Source: Olivibacter domesticus | GTDB taxonomy: Bacteria; Bacteroidota; Bacteroidia; Sphingobacteriales; Sphingobacteriaceae | Reading direction: 5' to 3' | Assembly (NCBI RefSeq): GCF_900109575.1 | Contig: NZ_FOAF01000001.1 | Location: 124,001 to 188,000, forward strand | Length of the DNA: 64,000 bases | Part shown: one piece after another, positions 1 through 7,997 of the stretch | How positions within the stretch are numbered: position 1 is the stretch's first letter | Layout of the letters: each line of letters opens with the position of its first letter | The notes under the pieces: generated by a model | Databases searched by the model: none | The model's input: only the letters and a program-made list of their open reading frames with translations | Told to the model about the DNA's origin: nothing | Made by a program: the position numbers and the translations under genes

Positions 1-555
1 GTTTTTCTTTAATCTGATCTGGAAGAAGCTCTTTTTATCCGCAATATATTCATAGCGGATATAACTAAAATAATTGCTGGCGGTACTAATGCTATTGTTA
101 GTATAAAAAGTAATGTCCTCTAAAGTACGATCATCTTTCAATAAGGGGCTAATTTTATCAGCAAGGTAATCGATGCTTAAACGCATGTGTATTTCAGCTT
201 CACCTTTCAACCTTAAAGCCGTAGGTTTATCATCCAGTATACCTATGCTCACACCAGCAAAGCAACCAAAAGGAGTAGGGCGGGTAGCCATTCGTGCAAT
301 ATACTTATATAAAGTCAATAGCAACTTTTCATCCAGTTCATGGCCGTTTCTCAGCCAGTCGAGATAAGTGTTATACAGCTCCCTATTGGCAAAAGAAATC
401 GCCTGAAGCACCTCTGGATAGTTCGCCAAGGTAGCTTGCAAAGCGCCGTCTAATTGCGTCATCCCATTGTTTGCATTGATTTGCTGGATTACCTTTAGCG
501 GTAAGCTAGGCGCTCTCAATAAAAAGAAATCGAAAGATTCTATATTGCGTGGCAT
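1..555 (-). CDS. Lantibiotic dehydratase (LanB-like), N-terminal part, cut by window edge
   Basis: The minus strand is open from an ATG at 553-555 to base 1 (185 residues). It begins MPRNIESFDFFLLRAPSLP and contains RMATRPTPFGCFAGVSIG near residues 103-120, the N-terminal hallmark of class I lanthipeptide dehydratases (the usual form is RxTPFGLFAGV). LanB enzymes use glutamyl-tRNA to glutamylate and eliminate Ser/Thr in a precursor peptide. The rest of the protein lies outside the window. It starts 16 bp after the receiver-domain gene on the same strand, so the two are probably co-transcribed. Whether it is a full-length dehydratase or a split or small LanB cannot be seen. Confidence 0.85.
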   Translation of the reverse strand, partial: MPRNIESFDFFLLRAPSLPLKVIQQINANNGMTQLDGALQATLANYPEVLQAISFANRELYNTYLDWLRNGHELDEKLLLTLYKYIARMATRPTPFGCFAGVSIGILDDKPTALRLKGEAEIHMRLSIDYLADKISPLLKDDRTLEDITFYTNNSISTASNYFSYIRYEYIADKKSFFQIRLKKN

Positions 556-571
556 AAAATTAATGATCTCA

Positions 572-946
572 TTATTTGTTCAGCAGGAAGTCAATACACT
601 CATTGAATTTTTCAAATGAAAACGGTTTCAATAACTCGTAGACATTGCGTTTTAAGCTTTTTTGCAAGGTATTAGTAAAGTAAGATACAGGTGAGGCTGA
701 TATATTAATAATAACAGACCTAGTAGAAATACTGATCAGAATTTTCCCTATATCACCATCAAAACATGGTGTCTGAAAATCTAAGAAAATAAGATCAGGC
801 GCTATTTTTTTTATCACATCATGAAAATCACACACATTATCCATCACCGAGATTAGTTCTAGATCCGCCCGCCTTGCGATGTAGCCGGTCAGCATTTGTA
901 TAGCCAGTGGTTCATCTTCCACAACAGCGCAGGTCAGGCGTTTCAT
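572..946 (-). CDS. Stand-alone response-regulator receiver domain
   Basis: This 124-residue protein is a single CheY-like receiver with no output domain. The acidic pair is in VVEDEP (E10/D11), the phospho-acceptor is D56 in FLDFQTP, and the conserved Lys is in LLKPF. The N-terminus (AVVEDEPLAIQML) is typical of LytTR-family receivers, but the LytTR DNA-binding domain is absent. It therefore acts through a partner or is a truncated regulator. It lies between a candidate precursor peptide (34 bp upstream) and the LanB-like gene (16 bp downstream), all on one strand, so it could regulate or scaffold the RiPP locus. That role is inferred from position only. Confidence 0.85.
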   Translation of the reverse strand: MKRLTCAVVEDEPLAIQMLTGYIARRADLELISVMDNVCDFHDVIKKIAPDLIFLDFQTPCFDGDIGKILISISTRSVIINISASPVSYFTNTLQKSLKRNVYELLKPFSFEKFNECIDFLLNK

Positions 947-980
947 TTGCGTTTTGTCTAATCCTATGCAATCAGTTTTC

Positions 981-1139
981 TTATATGAAATTTGAAGTAG
1001 TAAACGTCATACTACTCGCTGTTTCGTCTTTTCCATTCGCAAGGTGAGTACCAAGTGCAGGTCGCGCATCAATACTGCAGATCCGTTCAGTTTCAATTCT
1101 TAAGTAGCTTTCCAAAAGCTGTCTGTCAAATATTTCCAT
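981..1139 (-). CDS. Candidate RiPP precursor peptide, 52 aa
   Basis: A small ORF starts with ATG at 1137-1139 and ends with TAA at 981-983. Its first half is charged and leader-like (MEIFDRQLLESYLRIETERI, then CSIDARPALG). Its second half is rich in Ser/Thr (THLANGKDETASSMTFTTSNFI written in two parts: THLANGKDET, ASSMTFTTSNFI), with nine Ser/Thr and no Cys. It is immediately upstream of the receiver and LanB-like genes on the same strand. A class I lanthipeptide would need Cys in the core, so if it is a substrate the product may be dehydrated but not thioether-bridged. The call rests on size, composition and position and could be wrong. Confidence 0.4.
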   Translation of the reverse strand: MEIFDRQLLESYLRIETERICSIDARPALGTHLANGKDETASSMTFTTSNFI

Positions 1140-1973
1140 GTCATTTTAAGATTAAGTCTGGGACGAATCTGCCCGAAATGGGGCCAAAAAAAACTTTTAT
1201 TTCACTAACTGAATAGATTTTTATACCAATGAGCTTGAGCGCTCAACATCATCATGCTATTCTGCGGATGATAATTTTTTGTACTATTCCGGACTAATTT
1301 GTGGGTGATATTGGTGAATATCCTACAGAATGACTACTTATGTAGAAGATGCTTCAAATAAGCCAAAAGTCTGTTTAAGTAAAGATAAAATACCGTGCTC
1401 GTGTCTGAATAATTTTTTAGGGCGAGTAAATATGTGAAAAAATGAGTTGCATTTCATTTTCAACTACTTATGTGAAAATGTAGTAGCAAAAAATATAAAT
1501 TACATCTAACCCATATTTTCTTGCGTGAAATTTCGTTGAGATATGCTGGTACTATTACTTTTGGATCAGGATATTTCAGATACTAATTTGAAACATGTTT
1601 GAAGGTATTCCGGTGATGTATTACTTTATTGGGAAGTACAAGTTAATGTTATACTAATACGCTTTCAAAAATACACTCACCCGTAGAGATTACGGCAGCT
1701 GCTTCTTAAGAAGAAGAAAACAGTAAACATTTTGCCTACTTGTAGCATTCCGGCCTTAAATTTTGAATACAAAACCGGGATACCATTCAACGTGAATTTA
1801 ATAGCTATATCCACATTTCGTTCTTTGATTTTCTTCATCCATTAGTCTATAAAAATAAAGTTGATGCCAGCGTGCAGTTCATAGAAGCTACGGCACCGTT
1901 CATGAAAATGATTTTTTTCCGTCAAAAAAACCAATAAAATTTGGGCATGCCTTCGAATAAGGTATTAAAATAG
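1140..1973. other. Non-coding AT-rich stretch
   Basis: I see no convincing gene in this stretch on either strand. It should contain the promoter for the minus-strand RiPP-like genes at its left end and the promoter of the TetR gene at its right end. A short 12-bp palindrome (TTGAGCGCTCAA) lies near 1228-1239. No long repeat or RNA gene was recognised. Confidence 0.5.
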
Positions 1974-2633
1974 ATGGAAGTAAAAAAGAAACATTCACAG
2001 CGCAGCAGAGCAATCATTTTAGAAACGGCTGCCAATATTATTAGAGAAAGCGGGTTGAAAGCCTTAAAGATGAGTTCACTTGCCGAACGATCAAAGCTTA
2101 CACGGTGGACGATATACAATCATTTTGGAGATCTAGGGGGTGTTAAAAAGGAGCTTTACAATCGACATGATTACCTCACTGTAAACTTGCCTAAAATTGC
2201 TGCCTTCGCCACCCAAACAAAGGGGGCGATTCAGGTAGAGCTTGTAGCCCACATCATTACCCAGCATTTCGACTCACTGATGAAAGACGCTTTATCACGT
2301 GAATTTGCATTGGCAGAATTTATGGGAACAGATCCAGTCGTTGCTCAGATGGTTTCATCTAGAGAGCAACGGATGTTCAAAATGATCAGGGCTTCCAATG
2401 TAACAAATGCAAGTGGGCAACAATTACCTTTAGCCCTTCTGTTTCCAATTATCCTGGGAGGTATCACTTATATGGCCTTTCAGTACAGAGTAAGTGGTGA
2501 AGTCACGTGTTTTGGTGTAACATGTTTGGAAAAAGAGTTTAAAGCAAACCTGCAGCAGTTTATTGAGCGTCTACTTAGAGCTGCGGTTATTGACACAGAT
2601 GATAGCTCAGAACAACAAGAAATGGTAGGTTAG
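1974..2633 (+). CDS. TetR/AcrR-family transcriptional regulator
   Basis: This 219-residue protein has an N-terminal TetR helix-turn-helix at about residues 10-57: RAIILETAANIIRESGLKA, then MSSLAERSKLTRWTIYNHF, where TIYNHF matches the usual YYHF end of the recognition helix. The C-terminal 150 residues form the variable ligand-binding domain, and no ligand can be deduced. It is monocistronic, followed by a perfect palindrome and a terminator-like hairpin. A target gene is not obvious, because its neighbours are a RiPP-like locus on the other strand and phage-like fibre genes. Confidence 0.9.
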   Translation: MEVKKKHSQRSRAIILETAANIIRESGLKALKMSSLAERSKLTRWTIYNHFGDLGGVKKELYNRHDYLTVNLPKIAAFATQTKGAIQVELVAHIITQHFDSLMKDALSREFALAEFMGTDPVVAQMVSSREQRMFKMIRASNVTNASGQQLPLALLFPIILGGITYMAFQYRVSGEVTCFGVTCLEKEFKANLQQFIERLLRAAVIDTDDSSEQQEMVG

Positions 2634-2668
2634 CCAATACCTTAATTTCTAATAATAAGTAAAATTAT

Positions 2669-2686
2669 AAAGCGTTCGAACGCTTT
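2669..2686. promoter_or_regulatory. Perfect 18-bp palindrome
   Basis: AAAGCGTTCGAACGCTTT is a perfect palindrome 35 bp after the tetR stop codon. TetR proteins bind palindromes of this size, so it may be an operator. It lacks a T-run and is less likely to be a terminator. Confidence 0.45.
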
Positions 2687-2757
2687 GGTACATAAACACA
2701 CATGAAAAACGATAAGAAATAGAATCAACCTAACCTATTCTAAATCCTATAACTATA

Positions 2758-2795
2758 AAACCCTAAAGATTTCTTCTTGGAAGTCTTTAGGGTTT
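2758..2795 (+). terminator. Terminator-like hairpin after the TetR gene
   Basis: Perfect 12-bp arms (AAACCCTAAAGA and its complement) at 2758-2769 and 2784-2795 enclose a 14-nt loop. The right arm ends in TTT but no long T-run follows, so its efficiency is uncertain. Confidence 0.5.
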
Positions 2796-2808
2796 ACATA
2801 AAATGATT

Positions 2809-2975
2809 CTTCTCACAATTTCTCATTATTCTCTTGCAAATAATAAAACCATTAATTAGATTAGTACTATCAAACTAAAATATACCACTAAACCAAATAG
2901 AAAGTTAATAAAAATATAAGTTAACAAGTCGAAGGGACTTCTTTCCATGATGAGAAGAGGCTACCTCGAAGTGTT
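2809..2975. repeat. Dispersed structured repeat, family 2, copy 1
   Basis: This segment shares blocks with 43555-43645, 46191-46450 and 47205-47407: TTGCAAATAATAAAA, TCAAACTAAAA, ACCAAA, CAAGTCGAAGG and CTACCTCGAA. Between the last two blocks a short stem is kept but with its own sequence: CTTCT at 2938-2942 pairs with AGAAG at 2953-2957. Confidence 0.6.
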
Positions 2976-3328
2976 TTAGTTTAACAAGCTGGTTAATAAT
3001 AAGATAAATAACTTCCAATAAGGAAAAATCCAGCCTTGTTTCGATTTGCCTTGAAAGAAATGCCTAAGATATATGCACGAAAGCTCGGAATTAACTGTTT
3101 TTAATTATTAACATTTTATGTGTATAAATAAATATTCACAATTATGTTTTTTAATTAAAGTTGTTTGCTAAATTGGAGTGTGAAATAAAGTGTGAATTTT
3201 AGTAATTAACTGAGAATATTCCGGCCTAAAATGAGGCGGTAATCTTTTCGGTATCTAGCTTTTCAACCATAGTATCTAGATCATTCTGTAGTATACATCT
3301 AAAGTTAAACCATTATAAAGAAAAAACC
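2976..3328. other. Non-coding region upstream of the fibre/glycosidase genes
   Basis: No gene was recognised here. The stretch is AT-rich and should carry the promoter of the plus-strand gene starting at 3329. No clear Bacteroidota -33/-7 promoter (TTTG / TAnnTTTG) could be assigned with confidence. Confidence 0.4.
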
Positions 3329-4255
3329 ATGGCAACTAAGCAAAAAGACCTAACTAGCAAGAAAGAGATGGCAAATTTGGCGGCGGGAGATCCGATCGTA
3401 TCAGATTTAGCGAATGTAACCCCCATAGCAAGTATACGTTATCTCACACAAGAGGAGTACGATGCGCTGTCTGTGAAAAGTATCAATACTATTTACATCA
3501 CACGTGGATACGTTGCTGAACTATTAACCCTAATCGATTTCGCAACAGCCGCGGGTTATACCCTTCCTAATGAACTAGATTTAAGAAAGCTGAACACACT
3601 TATCAAAAACCTGAAATTCGATTATATCTGGGATCGCTTAGATCTATTTTATATTTTCGCAAATTCCGGAGATGATAATTTCAGAACACTTAATTATAAA
3701 AATCCATCAGCTTTCAAGGGAGATAAATTAGGAGGATTGATGAGAAGCGTAAGTGGGTTCGAAGGAAACGGAATAGACGGATATATAAAAACCAATTTTT
3801 CTGGGTCTGCCAATGGCGTCAATTATTTACAGAATGATGCGAGTAGAATATGCTACGCCTATAAAGCAAGTACAGATAGTAGCAATGCTAATCTCTCCGT
3901 TATCGATGGTGTTGAAAGCTTATCGCCCAATCGCTTTTCGCTGGCAAACACGGTAACCCATCGCATCAACCAAGAGAATGCAAATCTCGCGACCGCTGCC
4001 GATATGAGTGGAACAGGATACAGGGCTATTCAGCGAAATATCGCTGCCAGTATCGGTCTGGTGAAAGATGAAACTATAACAACCCATGCCGCACAGTCCA
4101 CGACGCGACATTCAAATGCACAAGTTATATTTAGAGCTGCCGTATCATCATGGAGCAATATTGGCCTTAGTTTTTATGCAATGGGAGGCGCTTTAACATT
4201 AGAGCAGCATAATGCATTTAGAAAACATTTCATCAATTATTTACAACAGTCATGA
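3329..4255 (+). CDS. Phage tail-fibre/head-fibre-like protein (pair 1)
   Basis: This 308-residue protein has no signal peptide. Its N-terminal segment YLTQEEYDALSVKSINTIYI resembles the LTQxEYDAL...NTIY motif of Bacteroidota phage fibre proteins. A Lys/Leu-rich helical linker follows at about residues 65-110. The C-terminal 190 residues look like a beta-sandwich (FEGNGIDGYIKTNFSG, then SIGLVKDET and GLSFYAMGGALT), as in phage adhesins that carry a lectin-like domain. Its stop overlaps the start of the glycosidase gene by 4 bp (ATGA), so the two are translationally coupled. No capsid, terminase, tape-measure or lysis genes are near. A role in carbohydrate binding is inferred. Confidence 0.6.
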   Translation: MATKQKDLTSKKEMANLAAGDPIVSDLANVTPIASIRYLTQEEYDALSVKSINTIYITRGYVAELLTLIDFATAAGYTLPNELDLRKLNTLIKNLKFDYIWDRLDLFYIFANSGDDNFRTLNYKNPSAFKGDKLGGLMRSVSGFEGNGIDGYIKTNFSGSANGVNYLQNDASRICYAYKASTDSSNANLSVIDGVESLSPNRFSLANTVTHRINQENANLATAADMSGTGYRAIQRNIAASIGLVKDETITTHAAQSTTRHSNAQVIFRAAVSSWSNIGLSFYAMGGALTLEQHNAFRKHFINYLQQS

Positions 4256-5508
4256 TATTCTTAGAAAAAGACAGAGCAAGGGGTATATCTCTGGGGCATC
4301 AAGAAATAGAAAACGTTTATGTGGGAGGGACGAAAGTGTTTCCGGATCAGATGTATAAACCCGTCATCGAACAACTTGGTTTTGCCGTTTACGCCACGAC
4401 GAACCGGGCTATGGGAGGAGGAAATACAAAATACACGAAGGCGCTGACCCAGCAAGCGCAGATGAATCTATTAAAGGAATGCAGAGCAAGATGGTGCAGA
4501 GCAACCGTCTATCCTAAATGGGATGGCGATTTAAACAATACACCCGGAAATGGTGGAGGAAATTATGGTAACTTCATTACCAGATATACCAACTGGATCA
4601 ATTTATGTGTGCAAAACAACATTAAGGTTTCGACCTGTGTGATTGATTCGTTAAGCACTGTGTACGGAAATATTGGTGGCGGCACCAATACCACAGATAT
4701 AAATAGCGCTACCGCGACTGACAAAACAAACGCTTATAACGCCGGATTTTTATTGGGTAGTGGCTTCATGTCACGTTACGGCTATCTTCAGTTAAGACCA
4801 GTTATAGAACTATCCAATGAAATAGAACTATTCCGTGATATTCTAAGGGAAGGGAATACAGGTGGAGGGTTACTGGCATCTGACTATTTCCCCAATAAGG
4901 TTGCAGTGGCAGTTTCCTATTTTAAAGGCATGGCCGAGGGGATTAAATCTATCAACCCGGATACAATAATCACAACACCGGCAAGCTCAGGTTACAAGCC
5001 ACTTTATCTGTATGACTTACTAATTAATGAAATACCCATTATAGATTGGGTAAATTGGCATTGGTACTCCGACATGCAGGCGAATGTGGGAGCGGGAAAC
5101 TTTCCGAATACAGGCCAGGGAGTTGCCAATATTTTTGATTTTTTGTATATGCGTTGGGGGAAACCGCTTATCATGACCGAAATGAATCAGCGTGGCATTG
5201 GTTATAATGGCGCAGTTGATGGTCCGGAAAGCGGAGATTTACATCAAGATAAACAGGTCGCTTATTGGAACAAGATGTTGCCATTGGTGCTAGAAAGAAG
5301 CTTTATTAAAGCAGCTATCTGTTACGCGCAGTTATCAGACCCCTATAATTCCAGTTCAGTAGAAAGCACTTATGGCGTTTATTATTTTCCAGGGTTGGAT
5401 ACTAGTCTACCGCCAGGAGATCAAGATCTTACGGGTTTGTTAACACCAAAAAAAGTCGTTAGTTTTTTTAAGGAATATGTCGTCAAAGGAAGGAATGGTG
5501 ACATTTAG
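4252..5508 (+). CDS. Clan GH-A-type glycoside hydrolase with phage-like N-terminus (pair 1)
   Basis: This 418-residue protein has a TIM-barrel glycosidase pattern. N189-E190 in VIELSNEIELF fits the Asn-Glu acid/base of clan GH-A, and E310 in LIMTEMNQRG fits the nucleophile. The WVNWHWYSD block (about residues 266-274) fits strand 6. The first 30 residues (IENVYVGGTKVFP) resemble the start of phage receptor-binding proteins, and there is no signal peptide. The substrate is unknown. It overlaps the fibre-like gene by 4 bp. A paralogue lies downstream at 6414-7595, and both end with a YFPGLDTSLP block followed by a Lys-rich tail. Confidence 0.7.
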   Translation: MIFLEKDRARGISLGHQEIENVYVGGTKVFPDQMYKPVIEQLGFAVYATTNRAMGGGNTKYTKALTQQAQMNLLKECRARWCRATVYPKWDGDLNNTPGNGGGNYGNFITRYTNWINLCVQNNIKVSTCVIDSLSTVYGNIGGGTNTTDINSATATDKTNAYNAGFLLGSGFMSRYGYLQLRPVIELSNEIELFRDILREGNTGGGLLASDYFPNKVAVAVSYFKGMAEGIKSINPDTIITTPASSGYKPLYLYDLLINEIPIIDWVNWHWYSDMQANVGAGNFPNTGQGVANIFDFLYMRWGKPLIMTEMNQRGIGYNGAVDGPESGDLHQDKQVAYWNKMLPLVLERSFIKAAICYAQLSDPYNSSSVESTYGVYYFPGLDTSLPPGDQDLTGLLTPKKVVSFFKEYVVKGRNGDI

Positions 5509-5634
5509 ATTATTTCATATAAGGAAAAATCTTTATGAAACGTAGTTCAGCCACATTTGCTAAACTCTTGTAAAAAAAATAGAATTAAAAATAATAACGC
5601 TAATAAATATTAAATTATAATTAACAATAAGATT

Positions 5635-6411
5635 ATGGCAACAAACGCTGAATTGGTTGAAATAACAACCGGACCTGGCCCTAATGGGCAACTATTTAAT
5701 GTCGGTACTTACATAATGAATAGACGTATTAATCAGAATTCACCATGGAATGTACAGACCACGGCTCCAGAAACTCCGTATGGCATATCTGCGGTTATTC
5801 CCGCAACAGCAGGTTTAAGTTACTTTTTAAGTTGGACAGCTGGTACAGCAATTAGGTCTTATAGATTTTTGGACAGCGCGCAAGTGGCAATTGCAGGAGG
5901 GATGTGGGCACGAAACTCCGCTAAAATTGCTCCTGAAAATGCTGCCTATGTGCAAATCACCTGTAGATGGGAGAATGAGACAGCAATACCCAGTGACTTA
6001 AAACTGGAAAAAGGTACTGCAAAAACACCAGGTACACAATACGAGGATTACGTGATAGCCTTAAACGGAATGAAAATATTGGCAAATGGCGGTGTAGGTT
6101 TAAGGTCAGACCCGGTTCAGGTTTTAGGTACAACGATTGACGGTTCGCTTTCAAGTGTTTTCTATACGGTTATCACTGCTACTACAGCAAATAATTATAC
6201 CTATACATTGAACTCTTTGATAGAAGGTCAGCGTTATGATTTCATGGTACAGAATGATTCGGCTATCCCTTTAGCTATAGCTTTTTCTGGTTTGGATTAT
6301 TTCTTTGGTAGCCAAATAAACCTGGTGCCTAGAGATAGAAGGGGCATATTCAGCATTATCCAAATAAATGGTAAATTAAACATTGCCTGTGCAGTACAAC
6401 CAGAACCTTAA
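5635..6411 (+). CDS. Phage structural/fibre-like protein (pair 2)
   Basis: This 258-residue protein begins MATNAELVEITTGPGPNGQ. Like the gene at 3329 it starts ATGGCAAC and directly precedes a glycosidase gene. A jelly-roll-like section (about residues 35-125, including YFLSWTAGTAIRSYRFLD and YVQITCRWEN) ends in LKLEKGTAKTPGTQYEDY. That last block is very common in phage proteins with carbohydrate-binding modules (LExGxxxTxyepy). No signal peptide is seen. The gap to the glycosidase ATG is 2 bp. The sequence is not an obvious copy of the pair 1 partner, so the pairs share architecture more than sequence here. Confidence 0.55.
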   Translation: MATNAELVEITTGPGPNGQLFNVGTYIMNRRINQNSPWNVQTTAPETPYGISAVIPATAGLSYFLSWTAGTAIRSYRFLDSAQVAIAGGMWARNSAKIAPENAAYVQITCRWENETAIPSDLKLEKGTAKTPGTQYEDYVIALNGMKILANGGVGLRSDPVQVLGTTIDGSLSSVFYTVITATTANNYTYTLNSLIEGQRYDFMVQNDSAIPLAIAFSGLDYFFGSQINLVPRDRRGIFSIIQINGKLNIACAVQPEP

Positions 6412-6413
6412 TT

Positions 6414-7595
6414 ATGTTTGGAGTAATAGGAAATAAACCTGACATCATTATTCCTCAAGGTAGGGATTTTAGATGGGGTGCCGTGCTCGCTTCTACAACA
6501 CACAATCCTAGTAGCGGTTACGGTGGCTACACATTAGCCCCAACAATAGATGATTATCTCGATAAACTAGTAGAAGCTGGTGGGCAGGCGGTGCGATTGT
6601 ATGCTGAACCGAATCCTGAAGGAGACCTTAATAATACCTCTCCACCCCCAGCATACGGCAATATGCACAATATCTTTATTGATGCAATTAGCAAATGCCA
6701 TCAAAGAGATCTTCATTGTATTATTCTTTTAATGGATAGAATCCGGGATATTAAATATATTCCAACTGAAGATAATCCTGAAAATAAGTCAGTTTGGAGC
6801 TTAAAAACAGATTTAGATACTTACAGAGAATCAGAAGCTATTGCCACTGCTGAATATGCCACAAAGTTTATGCAGCGATACAATCAATACCTTGATCCTC
6901 AGAAAGACATTCTTGAAATAAGCAACGAACCGGAGTTATTTCGAAATTTACAGAGACCTGAGACATCTGGCGCAGTAAGAAACCAATACTTTGAGAATAA
7001 AACAGATACCTTTCTGAAGCATGTATCGGAGGTCGCTAAACGAATCAGAACGGCGAATCCTGCGATAAGAATAGCAACTCCAGCCAATATTGCTTGGAAA
7101 CAATTTTATCTAATGGACAGATACATTGCCGATTTTTCATATTATAGGTATTTGAATTTACATTGGTATAGTAATCAGGAGCGAAATATGAGGAATGGAA
7201 TATTTGAACCAGGAGTTTCTGACGTGACCATTTTCTACAGTGACAAATATAATATGGATCTGATTTTTACCGAATTTAATCAAAGGGGGATAGCTTTTGG
7301 CGGGGCAAATGATGGCCCAGAAAGTGGCGATAATCATCAAGCAAGGCAGATCAAGAATTTTGAGCAGGTTTTCCCCAAGTTTATTAAAAATCCCCGGGTT
7401 AAATATGCGTTGATATATCAGTGGTCTAGCCATCCGCATGGAACAAGTGCTACAGAAGGATCTTACGGTATACTATATTTTCCCGGATTGGATACTAGTT
7501 TGCCGAAAGACCAGCAGAATATGAAGGCACTTATGGCGCCCAAACGATCATTCTACTGGTTAAAAGGGATAATCAATAAAAATCTAACTCCATGA
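6414..7595 (+). CDS. Clan GH-A-type glycoside hydrolase (pair 2)
   Basis: This 393-residue paralogue of the protein at 4252-5508 keeps the same order of motifs: acid/base N171-E172 in ILEISNEPELF, the LNLHWYSN block at about 248-255, and nucleophile E287 in LIFTEFNQRG, followed by GANDGPESGDNHQ. It lacks the short phage-like N-terminal tag and has no signal peptide. The substrate is unknown. The 3' end is duplicated as a 35-codon fragment 36 kb away (43871-43975), which shows that this locus has taken part in recombination. A structured repeat follows the stop codon. Confidence 0.7.
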   Translation: MFGVIGNKPDIIIPQGRDFRWGAVLASTTHNPSSGYGGYTLAPTIDDYLDKLVEAGGQAVRLYAEPNPEGDLNNTSPPPAYGNMHNIFIDAISKCHQRDLHCIILLMDRIRDIKYIPTEDNPENKSVWSLKTDLDTYRESEAIATAEYATKFMQRYNQYLDPQKDILEISNEPELFRNLQRPETSGAVRNQYFENKTDTFLKHVSEVAKRIRTANPAIRIATPANIAWKQFYLMDRYIADFSYYRYLNLHWYSNQERNMRNGIFEPGVSDVTIFYSDKYNMDLIFTEFNQRGIAFGGANDGPESGDNHQARQIKNFEQVFPKFIKNPRVKYALIYQWSSHPHGTSATEGSYGILYFPGLDTSLPKDQQNMKALMAPKRSFYWLKGIINKNLTP

Positions 7596-7632
7596 ATAAA
7601 ACCGGAAAAGCTTGCCCAGCCCAATATTTCTT

Positions 7633-7782
7633 TTGAGCCGGGGCACAAATGGCCTCATTAAATAAGCATAAAGACGATCCAGGGTTTGCAGTGGTCAAAA
7701 AATTATGTGAAGAAGCGAAGAGAAGATTGTGGAGGGAGCGGCTGCACAGGATTGAGTGTAGACCCTAAATCACTAACCAAAA
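7633..7782. repeat. Dispersed structured repeat, family 1, copy 1 (type C)
   Basis: It shares with five other places in the window the blocks GGGGC, GTGAAGAAGCGAAGAG and GGAGCGGCT.CACAG. The outer arms GATCCAGGGT (7676-7685) and ACCCTAAATC (7762-7771) pair at 8 of 10 positions. The paired sequence differs from that of the other copies. Confidence 0.6.
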
Positions 7783-7920
7783 AAGAAATATATTTTTTTA
7801 CTAACCCACTTTTGTCCATAGATTCGACTAGATGGACAAATCGAATAGGGGATTAGCGAGGCATTAGGTCTGTAATCAGTTTGAGTCCTGAAGAAGAAAA
7901 ATTAGGAAAATAGAATTTTT

Positions 7921-7969
7921 ATAATGTTATTTGTTTTATATGTACTACATATAAAACAAATAACATTAT
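7921..7969. promoter_or_regulatory. 49-bp perfect palindrome
   Basis: Arms of 24 bp at 7921-7944 and 7946-7969 are exact reverse complements around a single central C (7945). It ends 28 bp before the ATG of the Asp-box gene. It is AT-rich and could be a large operator, a cruciform, a transcript-end hairpin for the glycosidase genes or an attenuator. Confidence 0.75.
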
Positions 7970-7997
7970 TTCAGATTGCGTTTCAAGCTAAAGAAAT

